Source of the DNA: Synaphobranchus kaupii
Lineage: Eukaryota; Chordata; Actinopteri; Anguilliformes; Synaphobranchidae
Length of the DNA: 64,000 nt
Assembly (NCBI GenBank): GCA_029718625.1
Contig: CM056380.1
Span: 109,405,157-109,469,156 of the forward strand
Direction of reading: 5' to 3'
Below are positions 21,450 to 33,951 of the stretch, in pieces; the first letter of the stretch is position 1, and every line of letters starts with the position of its first letter. Made by a program: the position numbers and the translations under genes. The notes beneath the pieces were generated by a model. That model had not been told where the DNA came from. It saw only the letters and a list, made by a program, of their open reading frames with translations, and did no database searches.

Positions 21450-22880
21450 ATGAATATCCACCTTCAGCACCACACTGCACTGAGCTCAGACCAGACTAAT
21501 CTACCTTCAACAACACACTGCACTGAGCTCAGACCAGACTAATCTACCTTCAACAACACACTGCACTGAGCTCAGACCAGACTAATCCACCTTCAGCAGC
21601 ACACTGCATTGAGCTCAGACCAGACTAATCCACCTTCAGCAGCACACTGTACTGAGCTCAGACCAGACTAATCCACCTTCAGCACCACACTGCACTGAGC
21701 TCAGACCAGACTAATCCACCTTCAACAGCAGACTGTACTAAGCTCAGACCAGACTAATCCACCTTCAACAGCAGACTGTACTAAGCTCAGACCAGACTAA
21801 TCCACCTTCAGCTGCACACTGCACTAAGCGCTCAGACCAGACTAATCTACCTTCAGCACCACACTGCACTGAGCTCAGACCAGACTAATCCACCTTCAAC
21901 AGCAGACTGTACTAAGCTCAGACCAGACTAATCCACCTTCAGCTGCACACTGCACTAAGCGCTCAGACCAGACTAATCCACCTTCAGCACCACACTGTAC
22001 TGAGCTCAGACCAGACTAATCCACCTTCAGCTGCACACTGCACTAAGCGCTCAGACCAGACTAATCTACCTTCAGCACCACACTGCACTGAGCTCAGACC
22101 AGACTAATCCACCTTCAACAGCAGACTGTACTAAGCTCAGACCAGACTAATCCACCTTCAGCTGCACACTGCACTAAGCGCTCAGACCCAGACTAATCCA
22201 CCTTCAACAGCAGACTGTACTAAGCTCAGACCAGACTAATCCACCTTCAGCTGCACACTGCACTAAGCACTCAGACCAGACTAATCCACCTTCAACAGCA
22301 GACTGTACTAAGCTCAGACCAGACTAATCCACCTTCAGCACCACACTGCACTGAGCTCAGACCAGACTAATCCACCTTCAACAGCAGACTGTACTAAGCT
22401 CAGACCAGACTAATCCACCTTCAGCTGCACACTGCACTAAGCGCTCAGACCAGACTAATCCACCTTCAACAGCAGACTGTACTAAGCTCAGACCAGACTA
22501 ATCCACCTTCAGCTGCACACTGCACTAAGCGCTCAGACCAGACTAATCCACCTTCAACAGCAGACTGTACTAAGCTCAGACCAGACTAATCCACCTTCAA
22601 CAGCAGACTGTACTAAGCTCAGACCAGACTAATCTACCTTCAGCACCACACTGCACTGAGCTCAGACCAGACTAATCCACCTTCAACAGCAGACTGTACT
22701 AAGCTCAGACCAGACTAATCCACCTTCAGCTGCACACTGCACTAAGCGCTCAGACCAGACTAATCCACCTTCAACAGCAGACTGTACTAAGCTCAGACCA
22801 GACTAATCCACCTTCAGCTGCACACTGCACTAAGCGCTCAGACCAGACTAATCTACCTTCAACAGCACACTGCACTGAGC
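21450..22880 (+). repeat. 43-bp minisatellite, about 33 copies
   Basis: Units of 43 bases (45 with the AAGCGCTCAG variant) share GAGCTCAGACCAGACTAATC followed by CACCTTCAGC or CACCTTCAAC. Variants alternate in recurring order (CACCACACTG, AGCAGACTGT, TGCACACTGC), suggesting a two- or three-unit higher-order period. The last units of the array reappear just after the assembly gap at 27850. Confidence 0.9.
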
Positions 22881-23644
22881 TCACAGAACAGAAAATAAAA
22901 TGGCAAAATCACAGTTATATGCATACAAAAGGCTCAGGGCAATATCACAGAAATGTTCAGATCTGCAACTATTTTTGTTTTATCCAGGAAGACACAAGTT
23001 ACAGTTGCTTACTCACGCCCCTGCAAGACTGACTGATTTTGTCAAGAGGTTTGTTTTGGGTGAAGACTGTAGAGACCGTTTCTCAAATTTCAAATTGTGG
23101 AGATTTTGCGTCTTTAAGCATGTCTGGCTAATACAGTCACCAACCAATACAAGGCCATTCAGGCAGCATGCAAGAGGAAGAACTCAACAGTGGGGCAAGT
23201 CATCTGTAATTGGTCAATAGACCAATCTGTTCCTGTTCTAGTTCTCAGAAAACAGGAACATCTCACTCTTTTATGACCACTACTAGGACATGTTCTTGAC
23301 ACAGCTGGCGTGAGAACCAGTGGAATGTGAGAACTTGTGGAACTCCAGAACCTGTGAATGTGATAACTTGTGGAACTCCAGAACCTGTGGAATGTGATAA
23401 CTTGTGGAACTCCAGAACCTGTGGAACATGAGAACCCGTGGAACATAAGCCCAGAATGAGACCTGCGGGTGGAGGAACCCCTTCCTGATGTGAGCGGAGA
23501 GCATCTTGTGCACCACGACACTCTTAAACAGCCAGGTTTCACAGGCCTCTGTGCACCAAACTCGAGGGAAAAGTGACTCAGGCTGCCTTAAGAAAGGGGC
23601 GTCCTTACAGAAACTCCCGCTCTCAAAAACGCAGCAGTACACCC

Positions 23645-23672
23645 ACCCCCCCCCCCCCCCCCCCCCCCCCCC
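23645..23672 (+). repeat. Poly-C run
   Basis: About 27 consecutive C between CACCCA and ACCACCACC. The run is shorter and the neighbourhood deleted in the second copy at 28602-28619. Confidence 0.9.
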
Positions 23673-24535
23673 CACCACCACCCAGCTGAACTGGAGAGGA
23701 GACAGAGGAACAAACAGGTGGAGGGCTCTCGGCCTGCACCCTGCTCAGTCAACTCCACCCAGTCAGTTACCCTGACTCAGCCGCACTGCTAAAGCTCAGC
23801 AAAGATCAGCAGAACATTGATCGCGTTGTGAAGTGGCCTTCCTCCCAATGGAGTTTTGCGGCAAGGCTGTCGTATCCCGGACTGAAATTCCAGTTCCACA
23901 GATGAATCAAAAGTAGATTTTGCATCTTGTGATCACTACAACGGTCTTATGGCGAATTGCCTCTGGGAATAGGGGACATCTTTGCCCCATTAAATTAAAC
24001 CACAATATCTGTGTTTGATGTTCTAAAGAGATGTTTATTTGCCGCCTTCACAAAATATAATCAGTGCCTCTAGTTACCTGCTGAGGTAAAGACAACCAAG
24101 TGGGCCCACGTGTGAAGTACATTTAATTTAATCTCTTCTCTTGTCCTCTTTGCATAACTGCCAGGCGCACTGAATTTTGTGGAATTACAGTGGGGTGAGC
24201 CAGCGCGAAGAACAGCAGAGGCAGCACAGACTAGCCCACATATAAACAGAACAACCACTTTAGATTCGGAAGGATCTCCGGTATAGCGGTTATGAGAATT
24301 CCGCTCCAGGTCTGGGAAGGAGAAATGCTGACACGGGTTGCCACGGTACCCAAGAATGCGATCAGGCCGGAGTTCATAAAGAATGCAAGCCAACAGAAGG
24401 ACCCAGAAACCCTCTCCTGGTGCTGGTATCCCAGCGCATTGGGGCATCTCGCCTCCTGTGCGTAACTCTGACAGAAGGTTCTGGTAAAGCATACAAGGCC
24501 AATCACTACTTCCCATGCCACAGCCACACAGGTAT

Positions 24536-24750
24536 TACATTACAGGCATTTATAAGACGCTCTTATCCAGAGTAACTCACACAACTTTTGCATTTTACCA
24601 TAGTAGGCCTATCCATTCATACAGCTGTAAACTGAAGCAATACCCTTACTGAAGGGTAGGCCTACAACGGCAGTGTCCTAGAATTTAAACCTGCAATGTT
24701 TATGTTAGAAGGCCAGTTCCCTAACCATTATACATCACTGACAACCCAGA
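24536..24750 (-). mobile_element. SINE with L2-like tail (copy 1)
   Basis: On plus, TTACATTACAGGCATTTATA and GACGCTCTTATCCAGAGTAA are the reverse complement of the L2-type tail that many fish SINEs share. CAACGGCAGTGTCCTAG and CCTGCAATGTTTATG then resemble a degenerate tRNA-related head. It has no coding capacity. Its duplicate lies at 29463-29672. Confidence 0.55.
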
Positions 24751-25556
24751 CAAAAGACCAAGTTATTTCCGTTTATCCAAGTCTTCCCACCGTAGGCATA
24801 TTATTTGTTTGTTTACAAATAATTTACTGCATAAATCGCTGGCACTGATGGTGGATTAATGCCAGACGCTATTAAGGAACTCAACTCAAGTTAAACGCAA
24901 GGGAACAATTTCAGACTAGCTGAAATGCATTTTCCAGATATAAGCCTAATTGTGACATTTTGTCTGAGCGATCACAGTCAGGTGTAGGATACTCACACGA
25001 CCCATATCCCGGGTGATGGTGAATGCAGGAAGGCTCACAGGTAAAATCATCCAAATGCACATCTCTGTCCCTGGCTCCCAAGCGAAAGTGCGCTTCCAAA
25101 AAACAATTCGCCTTTCTTCTGCCCTCGCCTCCCTCTCCAGCTTCTTCTCGATAAGCATTCACTCCTGAAGCAGGGAAATCCGCCACTTTGTATTTCCTCT
25201 CACGGATACACAACTTTTGAAGGACTAGCCAGGCTATTGATGACAGGAACGCTACCTTCTCTCTGGAAAGGCAGCGACAAAGTGTTTTCAAAGTGGTGTT
25301 TATTTTATTGCGAAACACAAAAAAAACAGATCATGGCGATATTACTAAACAACAACAATATTAGCATACTGTTTCAAATGATACTACTCACAATTAGATG
25401 TGATAATAGTCTAATGGCCAAATAAAAATAGAAACTGGCGTTTTTCTCCCCTAAACACTCAACGCATAATGTAGCCTACAGGCGAATACGCCCACAAATT
25501 AATCAGTTTAGTTTTCATGTGAAAATGATACACCAAAACAAAGTTACTGAAATAAT

Positions 25557-25782
25557 GAGAAGGGTCCATCTGCAGGACTGCAGGCGCTCACGGAACGCCC
25601 CTTCTCACGGAACGCCCCTTCTCACGGAACGCCTCTTCTTCGGGAACGCCCAACTCGTCACTCAGAGGCGGGTACAGTAGGTGGCGGGTTCTATATACGC
25701 TCTATGGTGGCGGTATGGCACCTTATAAGTAATGGTTGCAACCCGCCATAAAACCAGAAGAAGTCACTCAGAAAAATCAAAA
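25557..25782 (+). promoter_or_regulatory. Putative promoter and 5' UTR with 17-bp repeats
   Basis: Three tandem units of CACGGAACGCCCCTTCT lie at 25588-25640. They are followed by GC-richer sequence and GCAACCCGCCATAAAACCAG just before an ATG at 25783. The composition change and position suggest the 5' end of the gene fragment that follows; no TATA box is evident. Confidence 0.35.
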
Positions 25783-26743
25783 ATGGCGCAGCGTGAAGCG
25801 GTTAAGCGACTTGGTGTACAAAACCGTCAGTTTGATGTTATTGATTTTTGCTAACTGACCGTGTACATGGTCTTGTTAACTAGCTGTTAGCCTAGATAAT
25901 GGCGAACAACTCGTTTAAACTAACGTTAACGTTAGTTAATGGCGGAGAATGAGTTTTGCTCATTTTATAGTAGGATAGTAGGATTATGTTATATGTATAA
26001 CTAGCTAATGTAACATGTAATTGATTGGATAACGTTATTATGCTATTGCTACTTTTCCTCCGTAGCCCTATGTCACTGAATGTCGACTGCTGAAGACGGA
26101 TCATGGCTACAAATGCCCTTTTTGTCCAAGGGTGGGGGAATACCCCAATATGGTGGCCCACCTACAGACCCACAAGTCTTCAGTCATACATGGAGGTAAC
26201 CTTAATATTTTGTGTATTAACTATTAAATAAATAAGAGTGTTTAATATCTAATTAGATTAATATTATAATAAAGTCAACAAATCACTGCATTTGATGGGC
26301 TACTTGTTGAAGTGTTGAGGAGGAAATGGCTTATTGTCAGTTTAACCATAGCATTAATTTATAGAAGTGATACCTTCAGGACCTGGTGCAGAGGCATAGT
26401 TTCCAGGAGGAGGCATACATGCATTGGTTGGACAGTAAGTTAGTGTTTTATTTTTTCACCTTTTAAAAAAAAAAAAAGAATGATAAAACTGCTAATATTC
26501 TCTTTTTTTTATGGTTGTTGGACCATAAATTTTTCTGCTGGTAACCAGATCCAACACTCAATGTAAATATAGAGTTAATAAATGTAAATCAATGTAATTT
26601 TATTTTTCATCATTGTATACGTGTATTTGATGCAGGTGTTGTGACATGGGAAAAACACAGCGACTTTCAGAAGGAATTCAGAAAGATGTACAGCTTAACC
26701 AAGTGTGATAACTGTGGTGAGCTGTTCAGAAACGACACACCAG
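25783..26743 (+). pseudogene. Unrecognised multi-exon gene fragment with a C2H2-like finger
   Basis: A short ORF (25783-25854) starts MAQREAVKRLGVQNRQF. Exon candidates follow. 26066-26195 (acceptor CTCCGTAG, donor GTAACC) encodes PYVTECRLLKTDHGYKCPFC, then EYPNMVAHLQTHKSS, a Cys2-His2 zinc finger. 26380-26434 (donor GTAAGT) encodes DLVQRHSFQEEAYMHWLD. 26636-26743 (acceptor TGATGCAG, donor GTGATT) encodes TWEKHSDFQKEFRKMYSL, then TKCDNCGELFRND, with a C-x2-C pair. Exons 3 and 4 join in phase, but exon 2 to exon 3 is off by one base, so the gene is degenerate or the sequence has an indel. I do not recognise it. Confidence 0.4.
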
Positions 26744-26879
26744 GTGATTGCTTAATGCTGTTTTTTATTTTATGTTTATGTAATTTAATTATTTATGAAT
26801 TACAGTATTACAGGAAAAAATGATGGCAAAACAGGCATGGCCATTTTCTCGTGCTTTTTATTTCCTTGAGTTATTTCAT

Positions 26880-27350
26880 TTTTATTTAACCAGATAAGAA
26901 AAAGAGATTTTTAATCAAGAGTTTTCAAGAGTGACCTGGCCAAGATAGGCAGCAGTAGAAGTAAAAACACAGAAGTTACTAACAATACAACATAAAACAA
27001 AAGTACATGATAAAAATAAACAAAACAGTCAGGGAATCAGAGTAAGTAAAACAATTAAATTTCAGATTTGTCATATACAGGAACTGAGTTTTTCATTACA
27101 CATGATGGTAAATATGCAGACTTACAGTTTCCAGACATAGATTTAATAGCCTTCCAAAACTTTTGAGGATCATTTAGATTTTCAGTAGTAACAGATAAAT
27201 AAAATTCTGACTTGGCCTTCTTAATAAGAGAGGAGCATTTCTTTCGTAACTGCCTAAAACGAAGCCAATCAGCATCAGACCCTGATTTCCTAGCTTTAGC
27301 CCAGACTGAATTTCATTCATGAAATATACCTGATAGCTCAGGGGAAAACN
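26880..27350 (-). mobile_element. LINE fragment (linker region) running into the gap
   Basis: On minus, the translation reads SGSDADWLRFRQLRKKCSSL, IKKAKSEFYLSVTTENLNDP and QKFWKAIKSMSGNCKS, then stops. This lysine-rich linker between endonuclease and RT is typical of CR1/L2/Rex-type LINEs. No RT follows before the 3'-UTR-like TTTATTTAACCAGATAAG, so the element has an internal deletion. Its 5' part is lost in the N gap. Confidence 0.55.
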
Positions 27351-27849
27351 NNNNNNNNNNNNNNNNNNNNNNNNNNNNNNNNNNNNNNNNNNNNNNNNNN
27401 NNNNNNNNNNNNNNNNNNNNNNNNNNNNNNNNNNNNNNNNNNNNNNNNNNNNNNNNNNNNNNNNNNNNNNNNNNNNNNNNNNNNNNNNNNNNNNNNNNNN
27501 NNNNNNNNNNNNNNNNNNNNNNNNNNNNNNNNNNNNNNNNNNNNNNNNNNNNNNNNNNNNNNNNNNNNNNNNNNNNNNNNNNNNNNNNNNNNNNNNNNNN
27601 NNNNNNNNNNNNNNNNNNNNNNNNNNNNNNNNNNNNNNNNNNNNNNNNNNNNNNNNNNNNNNNNNNNNNNNNNNNNNNNNNNNNNNNNNNNNNNNNNNNN
27701 NNNNNNNNNNNNNNNNNNNNNNNNNNNNNNNNNNNNNNNNNNNNNNNNNNNNNNNNNNNNNNNNNNNNNNNNNNNNNNNNNNNNNNNNNNNNNNNNNNNN
27801 NNNNNNNNNNNNNNNNNNNNNNNNNNNNNNNNNNNNNNNNNNNNNNNNN
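27351..27849. other. Assembly gap (N)
   Basis: Run of about 500 N. Sequence left of it is a LINE fragment; sequence right of it is the tail of the 43-bp minisatellite, so the flanks do not show what is missing. Confidence 0.99.
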
Positions 27850-30480
27850 AGACTGTACTAAGCTCAGACCAGACTAATCTACCTTCAACAGCACACTGCA
27901 CTGAGCTCACAGAACAGAAAATAAAATGGCAAAATCACAGTTATATGCATACAAAAGGCTCAGGGCAATATCACAGAAATGTTCAGATCTGCAACTATTT
28001 TTGTTTTATCCAGGAAGACACAAGTTACAGTTGCTTACTCACACCCCTGCAAGACTGACTGATTTTGTCAAGAGGTTTGTTTTGGGTGAAGACTGTAGAG
28101 ACCGTTTCTCAAATTTCAAATTGTGGAGATTTTGCGTCTTTAAGCATGTCTGGCTAATACAGTCACCAACCAATACAAGGCCATTCAGGCAGCATGCAAG
28201 AGGAAGAACTCAACAGTGGGGCAAGTCATCTGTAATTGGTCAATAGACCAATCTGTTCCTGTTCTAGTTCTCAGAAACAGGAACATCTCACTCTTTTATG
28301 ACCACTACTAGGACATGTTCTTGACACAGCTGGCGTGAGAACCAGTGGAATGTGAGAACTTGTGGAACTCCAGAACCTGTTGAATGTGATAACTTGTGGA
28401 ACTCCAGAACCTGTGGAATGTGATAACTTGTGGAACTCCAGAACCTGTGGAACATGAGAACGCGTGGAACATAAGCCCAGAATGAGACCTGCGGGTGGAG
28501 GAACCCCTTCCTGATGTGAGAGGAGAGCATCTTGTGCACCACGACGCTCTTAAACAGCCAGGTTTCACAGCCTCTGTGCACCAAACTCGAGGAAAAGTGA
28601 CCCCCCCCCCCCCCCCCCCAGCTGAACTGGAGAGGAGACAGAGGAACAAACAGGTGGAGGGCTCTCGGCCTGCACCCTGCTCAGTCAACTCCACCCAGTC
28701 AGTTACCCTGACTCAGCCGCACTGCTAAAGCTCAGCAAAGATCAGCAGAACATTGATCGCGTTGTGAAGTGGCTTTCCTCCCAATGGAGTTTTGCGGCAA
28801 GGCTGTCGTATCCGGACTGAAATTCCAGTTCCACAGATGAATCAAAAGTAGATTTTGCATCTTGTGATCACTACAACGGTCTTATGGCGAATTGCCTCTG
28901 GGAATAGGGACATCTTTGCCCCATTAAATTAAACCACAATATCTGTGTTTGATGTTCTAAAGAGATGTTTATTTGCCGCCTTCACAAAATATAATCAGTG
29001 CCTCTAGTTACCTGCTGAGGTAAAGACAACCAAGTGGGCCCACGTGTGAAGTACATTTAATTTAATCTCTTCTCTTGTCCTCTTTGCATAACTGCCAGGC
29101 GCACTGAATTTTGTGGAATTACAGTGGGTGAGCCAGCGCGAAGAACAGCAGAGGCAGCACAGACTAGCCCACATATAAACAGAACAACCACTTTAGATTC
29201 GGAAGGATCTCCGGTATAGCGGTTATGAGAATTCGCTCCAGTCTGGGAAGGAGAAATGCTGACACGGGTTGCCACGGTACCCAAGAATGCGATCAGGCCG
29301 GAGTTCATAAAGAATGCAAGCCAACAGAAGGACCCAGAAACCCTCTCCTGGTGCTGGTATCCCAGCGCATTGGGCATCTCGCCTCCTGTGCGTAACTCTG
29401 ACAGAAGGTTCTGGTAAAGCATACAAGGCCAATCACTACTTCCCATGCCACAGCCACACAGGTATTACATTACAGGCATTTATAAGACGCTCTTATCCAG
29501 AGTAACTCACACAACTTTTGCATTTTACCATAGTAGGCCTATCCATTCATACAGCTGTAAACTGAAGCAATACCCTTACTGAAGGGTAGGCCTACAACGG
29601 CAGTGTCCTAGAATTAAACCTGCAATGTTTATGTTAGAAGGCCAGTTCCCTAACCATTATACATCACTGACACCCAGACAAAAGACCAAGTTATTTCCGT
29701 TTATCCAAGTCTTCCCACCGTAGGCATATTTATTTGTTTGTTTACAAATAATTTACTGCATAAATCGCTGGCACTGATGGTGGATTAATGCCAGACGCTA
29801 TTAAGGAACTCAACTCAAGTTAAACGCAAGGGAACAATTTCAGACTAGCTGAAATGCATTTTCCAGATATAGCCTAATTGTGACATTTTGTCTGAGCGAT
29901 CACAGTCAGGTGTAGGATACTCACACGACCCATATCCCGGTGATGGTGAATGCAGGAAGGCTCACAGGTAAAATCATCCAAATGCACATCTCTGTCCCTG
30001 GCTCCCAAGCGAAAGTGCGCTTCCAAAAACAATTCGCCTTTCTTCTGCCCTCGCCTCCCTCTCCAGCTTCTTCTCGATAAGCATTCACTCCTGAAGCAGG
30101 GAAATCCGCCACTTTGTATTTCCTCTCACGGATACACAACTTTTGAAGGACTAGCCAGGCTATTGATGACAGGAACGCTACCTTCTCTCTGGAAAGGCAG
30201 CGACAAAGTGTTTTCAAAGTGGTGTTATTTTATTGCGAAACACAAAAAAAACAGATCATGGCGATATTACTAAACAACAACAATATTAGCATACTGTTTC
30301 AAATGATACTACTCACAATTAGATGTGATAATAGTCTAATGGCCAAATAAAAATAGAAACTGGCGTTTTTTCTCCCCTAAACACTCAACGCATAATGTAG
30401 CCTACAGGCGAATACGCCCACAAATTAATCAGTTTAGTTTTCATGTGAAAATGATACACCAAAACAAAGTTACTGAAATA
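27850..30480 (+). repeat. Duplicated segment, copy 2
   Basis: Near-identical repeat of 22840-25556 in the same orientation. At a dozen or more places it has one base fewer in a homopolymer (for example CCCGG to CCGG, GGGGT to GGGT, AAAAAA to AAAAA), and it carries one 88-base deletion. It includes a copy of the SINE (29463-29672). After ACTGAAATAAT the two copies diverge into unrelated sequence. Confidence 0.85.
29463..29672 (-). mobile_element. SINE with L2-like tail (copy 2)
   Basis: Duplicate of the SINE at 24536-24750, with single-base losses. Confidence 0.55.
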
Positions 30481-31385
30481 ATTACCACAAATCTTACTGT
30501 AAGATAGCTTGAACTTTTACGAATACAGCAAAATGGCTGAATGGTGTAGTTGGCTACTCGCTGGGTGTAACTTCGACAGCAAAGATGCTGCTTTGAAGCC
30601 ATACGGCGAATGTTTTCATCATCATCATCATCATCATCTTACCTTTTCTTCGCTCGACCGCAACCGACATACGGTTTTTTCCGGACCAGGTTAGATCATT
30701 TTTTCTAATTTCGCTTATTCAGTTTCATAGAGCCTGAAAAATTTACTTCTGTCAAAGGACATCTCGTCATATTTCTCCGGCGCAATCGGGTCCCTGTTCC
30801 CCAAATATATAGCAGCTACGGCAAAGACTTCCACTCCAAACTCGGTTGAAGGCGAGGTGTAGCTCATGTGTGGACCGTTTTCGCACCTCCATCTCTCAGC
30901 GTGTTTTGGGGCTCAGTGCAGACTCGTGTCTCCCCGTGTGGATGTCAGGAGTCTGTTAAACAAACTCCCCCTCCACTGCCCAGCTATTTTCCTTCACATG
31001 GGCAAAATGGTCTCGTACTTTTCTTATCTTCCTTTTCTTTTGAAAAAGGGTTTCACCGCGCTGTATTTAAACATATATTTTTAGTATCTTTACAACTCAA
31101 GCTCCTCCTGTTTGTCCATGAACTGAATTATTGCTTTAGAGGTCCAACATTTCTCTCAATGCAATATAGACCTTTAAAAGACTCCATGTAAAATAGATTG
31201 TATAGATACTGTAGGCTATAGCCTATCAATGCGATATCCAAATTATTATTTTAACCACTTGGAACAACATGCTTTAGGACATTTGTGGTCTTTGTGCAAT
31301 TTAGTTAAACGTAACGAAACATTTAATATTGTAGTGAAATGCAGGCTCAAAAGGCCTCCAGGGAGGCTTAGGGTTAGCGGAAAAT
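30481..31385. other. Unassigned sequence with a (CAT)n tract
   Basis: An ATG at 30533 opens a 53-codon frame whose only notable feature is a histidine run from (CAT)n at 30616-30638. No splice-supported gene is visible and the rest looks intergenic. Confidence 0.4.
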
Positions 31386-32753
31386 AATAATAATAATAAA
31401 CTTTATTTATATAGCACCTTTCATATCATAAAATGCAGCTTAAAGTGCTTTACAAGAGCAACAATAGAAATAAATGACACAGGTATTAAGATAAGATTTT
31501 AAAAAAATAAGATAATAAAAATTGATTATGATAATAGTAGAAATGAAATAAATAAAATAAATAAAAATAAAAAATAAAAATAATAATAATAATAGTAAAA
31601 ATAAAATTTATAAAGATAAAGAAAATAATAATAATTATAATGATAAAAACAATCCTAAGATATAAAAAGCATAAAACAAGTATAAGAAATATAAAACAAA
31701 TAAAACATAATAACAATGGTGTTAAAAAAATAAAAGGTTGAATTAATTAAAAGCAAGATCATAAAAATGGGTTTTGAGCTGTTTCTTAAAACTATCAACA
31801 GAGGCTGCTTGTCTTATTTCTAATGGGAGTTTGTTCCAAACCTTTGGTGCATAAGAACAGAAAGCTGCTTCACCATACTTTTTGTAATTCATTTTTGGGG
31901 CATTGAGCAAGCCAGCACTAGACGATCTAAGGGAACGGTTTGGAACATACTTAGATAAGCAATCACAGAGGTATGAAGGTGCTAAACCATTTATGGCCTT
32001 ATAAACAAGTCAAATAATTTTTTAATCAATCCTCAATGTTACAGGGAGCCAGTGCAATGAGGCTAGAACTGGTGTAATGTGTTCTCTTTTCCTGGTTTTT
32101 GTTAAAATTCTGGCTGCTGCATTTTGTACAAGTTGCAGCCTATCAATAGTTTTTTTAGGTAATCCAGTAAAGAGTGCATTGCAATAATCTAGGCGAGAGA
32201 ATACAAAGGCATGGGTCAACTTTTTGGCATCTTCCAGTGAGAGGTAGGGTCTAACTCTTGCAATATTTCTTAAATGAAAAAAGGCAATCTTTGTAACATT
32301 GTTGATATGTGATTTAAAATCCAACTCAGAGTCAAGAATAACACCCAGGTTTTTTACTTCAGGCTTATTCTGTAGAGCCAGACTTCCAAATTTGCTTAAT
32401 ATCTTTTCTCTTTGTGCATTTGTACCAATTATAAGAATTTCTGTTTTATCTTCATTTAGTTTGAGGAAATTTTTACTCATCCACTGTGTAATGCTGGATA
32501 GGCAATTTATCAAGGTATTTAGGGCATCAGTATCATCTGGCACTACAGATAAATATAACTGAGTGTCATCAGCATAACAATGAAAATTCACTCCATGATC
32601 ACAAATACTTTTTCCAAGTGGCAGCATATACAGACAAAACAGTAGAGGACCAAGAACAGAACCCTGTGGAATGCCAGACAAAATGTCATGTTTGTCTGAA
32701 ACATGGTCACCGAGACTAACAAAATATCTTCTGCCAGAAAAGGAAAAGAGAAG
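31386..32753 (-). mobile_element. L2/Rex1-type LINE, 5'-truncated
   Basis: Minus ORF 32681-32022 carries SGIPQGSVLGPLLFCLYM, FHCYADDTQLYLS (catalytic YADD), ITQWMSKNFLKLNEDKTEIL, VKNLGVILDSELDFKSHI, LQLVQNAAARILTKTRKRE and LASLHWLPVTLRID. An in-frame stop then interrupts a still recognisable C-terminus (to about 31745). The 3' end has an AT-rich tract (31500-31740) and finishes with GCTATATAAATAAAG and a TTATTA tail at 31387. The 5' part and endonuclease are absent. Confidence 0.75.
31500..31740. repeat. A/T-rich low-complexity tract
   Basis: AATAAT, AAATAA and AAAAATAA runs within the LINE 3' UTR. Confidence 0.85.
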
Positions 32754-33309
32754 CTAAATGCAAGTGTCTCACAAATATTACAAACACTTTTGATGTTTGT
32801 CAATAAATGTTCATAAACCACGCCTAAAGTTGTTCAGTCATGAACCAGATTAAATTCTACAATAGTTTCAAAATATGAATTCACAGAGTAAATGGATTGT
32901 TAATATTTAAATATGGTTGTTAATTATTTATTAATAAACATAATCAGCTGGAGTACTTTGCCTTCTCTTAAGATATATTAAAAGATACTCTCACCATGGT
33001 TTTGTGTATCTTTGCTATTTAATGCAGGGCTATAATGACTGCTTAAGCAACCAAACTGTGTTTGTGTGGCCAAACCCCATCGGTGCCTACATGAGTAAAT
33101 TTAAAGATGAACGAAATATTACAGATAAATTATACCTTTTAAAGATAGATGATCTTACACATAAATTATACCTTTTAAAGACAAATGATCTTACAGATAA
33201 ATTATAAAATTAAAATAAAAAAGATAAATCTTAGAGAAATATGATACATTTCAAAGATGAATGATAAATCTCACAGATGTTGGTAGAACTGGCCTGTGTT
33301 ACATCTTTG
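32754..33309. other. AT-rich intergenic with a short tandem repeat
   Basis: No gene. Around 33115-33210 a roughly 45-base unit (GATGATCTTACA, TAAATTATACCTTTTAAAGA) occurs two to three times. Confidence 0.5.
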
Positions 33310-33327
33310 TGTATGGCACTGCAAGGA

Positions 33328-33367
33328 CACACACGCGCGCACACACACACGCACACACACACACACA
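33328..33367 (+). repeat. CA/CG-CA microsatellite
   Basis: ACACACACGCGCGCACACACACACGC followed by pure CA. Confidence 0.9.
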
Positions 33368-33527
33368 GGAGATATAAATTGTCTGCTTGTAAGGGGACAT
33401 TTAAAGTTCTCCCCAGAGTGGCGCCAGTGTTCCGAGCAGCAGAGAGTTGGACAGCAGCCAGAAGCAGACCTCACAGGAACAGGCACAGGACCCTAACCCA
33501 TCCTGTCTGTAGCTCACTGTAACGTGT

Positions 33528-33547
33528 GCCCCCCCCCCCCCCCCCCA
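33528..33547 (+). repeat. Poly-C run
   Basis: About 18 consecutive C after GTGTG. Confidence 0.85.
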
Positions 33548-33770
33548 GAGCTCACTGCAGCCTTCGACATGTGAGAGCGCAGACACACGTGTGCTCTCCT
33601 CTGAGGCGTGTGATGTCAGCATCAGTGATGTCAGCAGGCCTCCTGCGGCTCCACCTGCAGAGTGAAGTGCACCTGATCGACCAGCAGGGGGCGCTGGTGT
33701 GTTGAGAGGCTGTTGCTGATAGTCCACTGAAACGATCACCCTGTGGGGCTGCTGGTCTGGCAGTCTAGAT

Positions 33771-33951
33771 CAGTGGTCCCCAGAGATCTACCGTCCTGTA
33801 TGTTTTTACTCCAACGCTAACAAAGCACACCTCTTTTAACAACTAGAGATCTCGTTGAGCTTCTAATTAGTAGAATCAGGTGTGCCAAATCAGGGTTGAA
33901 ATGAAAACCTACAGGACGGTAGATCTCCAGGAACAGGGTTGGAGACCACTG
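33771..33951. mobile_element. hAT-like MITE with perfect 8-bp target duplication
   Basis: 181-base element from CAGTGGTCCCCAGAGATCT to GGGTTGGAGACCACTG. Beyond the ends, TCTACCGTCCTGT and ACAGGACGGTAGA are internal inverted repeats. GTCTAGAT flanks it on both sides (33763-33770 and 33952-33959). Ends and duplication length fit hAT. Non-coding. Confidence 0.85.

Larger units (their letters stand above)
22840..25556 (+). repeat. Duplicated segment, copy 1
   Basis: From the end of the 43-bp array to GTTACTGAAATAAT this 2.7-kb stretch matches 27850-30480 almost base for base. It contains a C run, a SINE and no gene I can support. Copy 1 has about 88 extra bases at 23575-23675, including a 27-C run, and longer homopolymers at many positions than copy 2. 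Confidence 0.85.

Noticed and set aside
21450..22880. CRISPR-like regularly spaced repeats
   Set aside because: The units are contiguous 43-bp minisatellite copies without unique spacers, in a eukaryotic genome.
24070..25318. Minus-strand ORFs of 98-148 codons in the duplicated segment
   Set aside because: They are disrupted by single-base indels between the two copies and have no recognisable domain; part overlaps a SINE.
27338..27910. 190-codon ORF through the gap
   Set aside because: Consists almost entirely of N; meaningless.
30509..30694. Small ORF with a histidine run
   Set aside because: His run comes from a (CAT)n microsatellite; no conserved domain or splice context.
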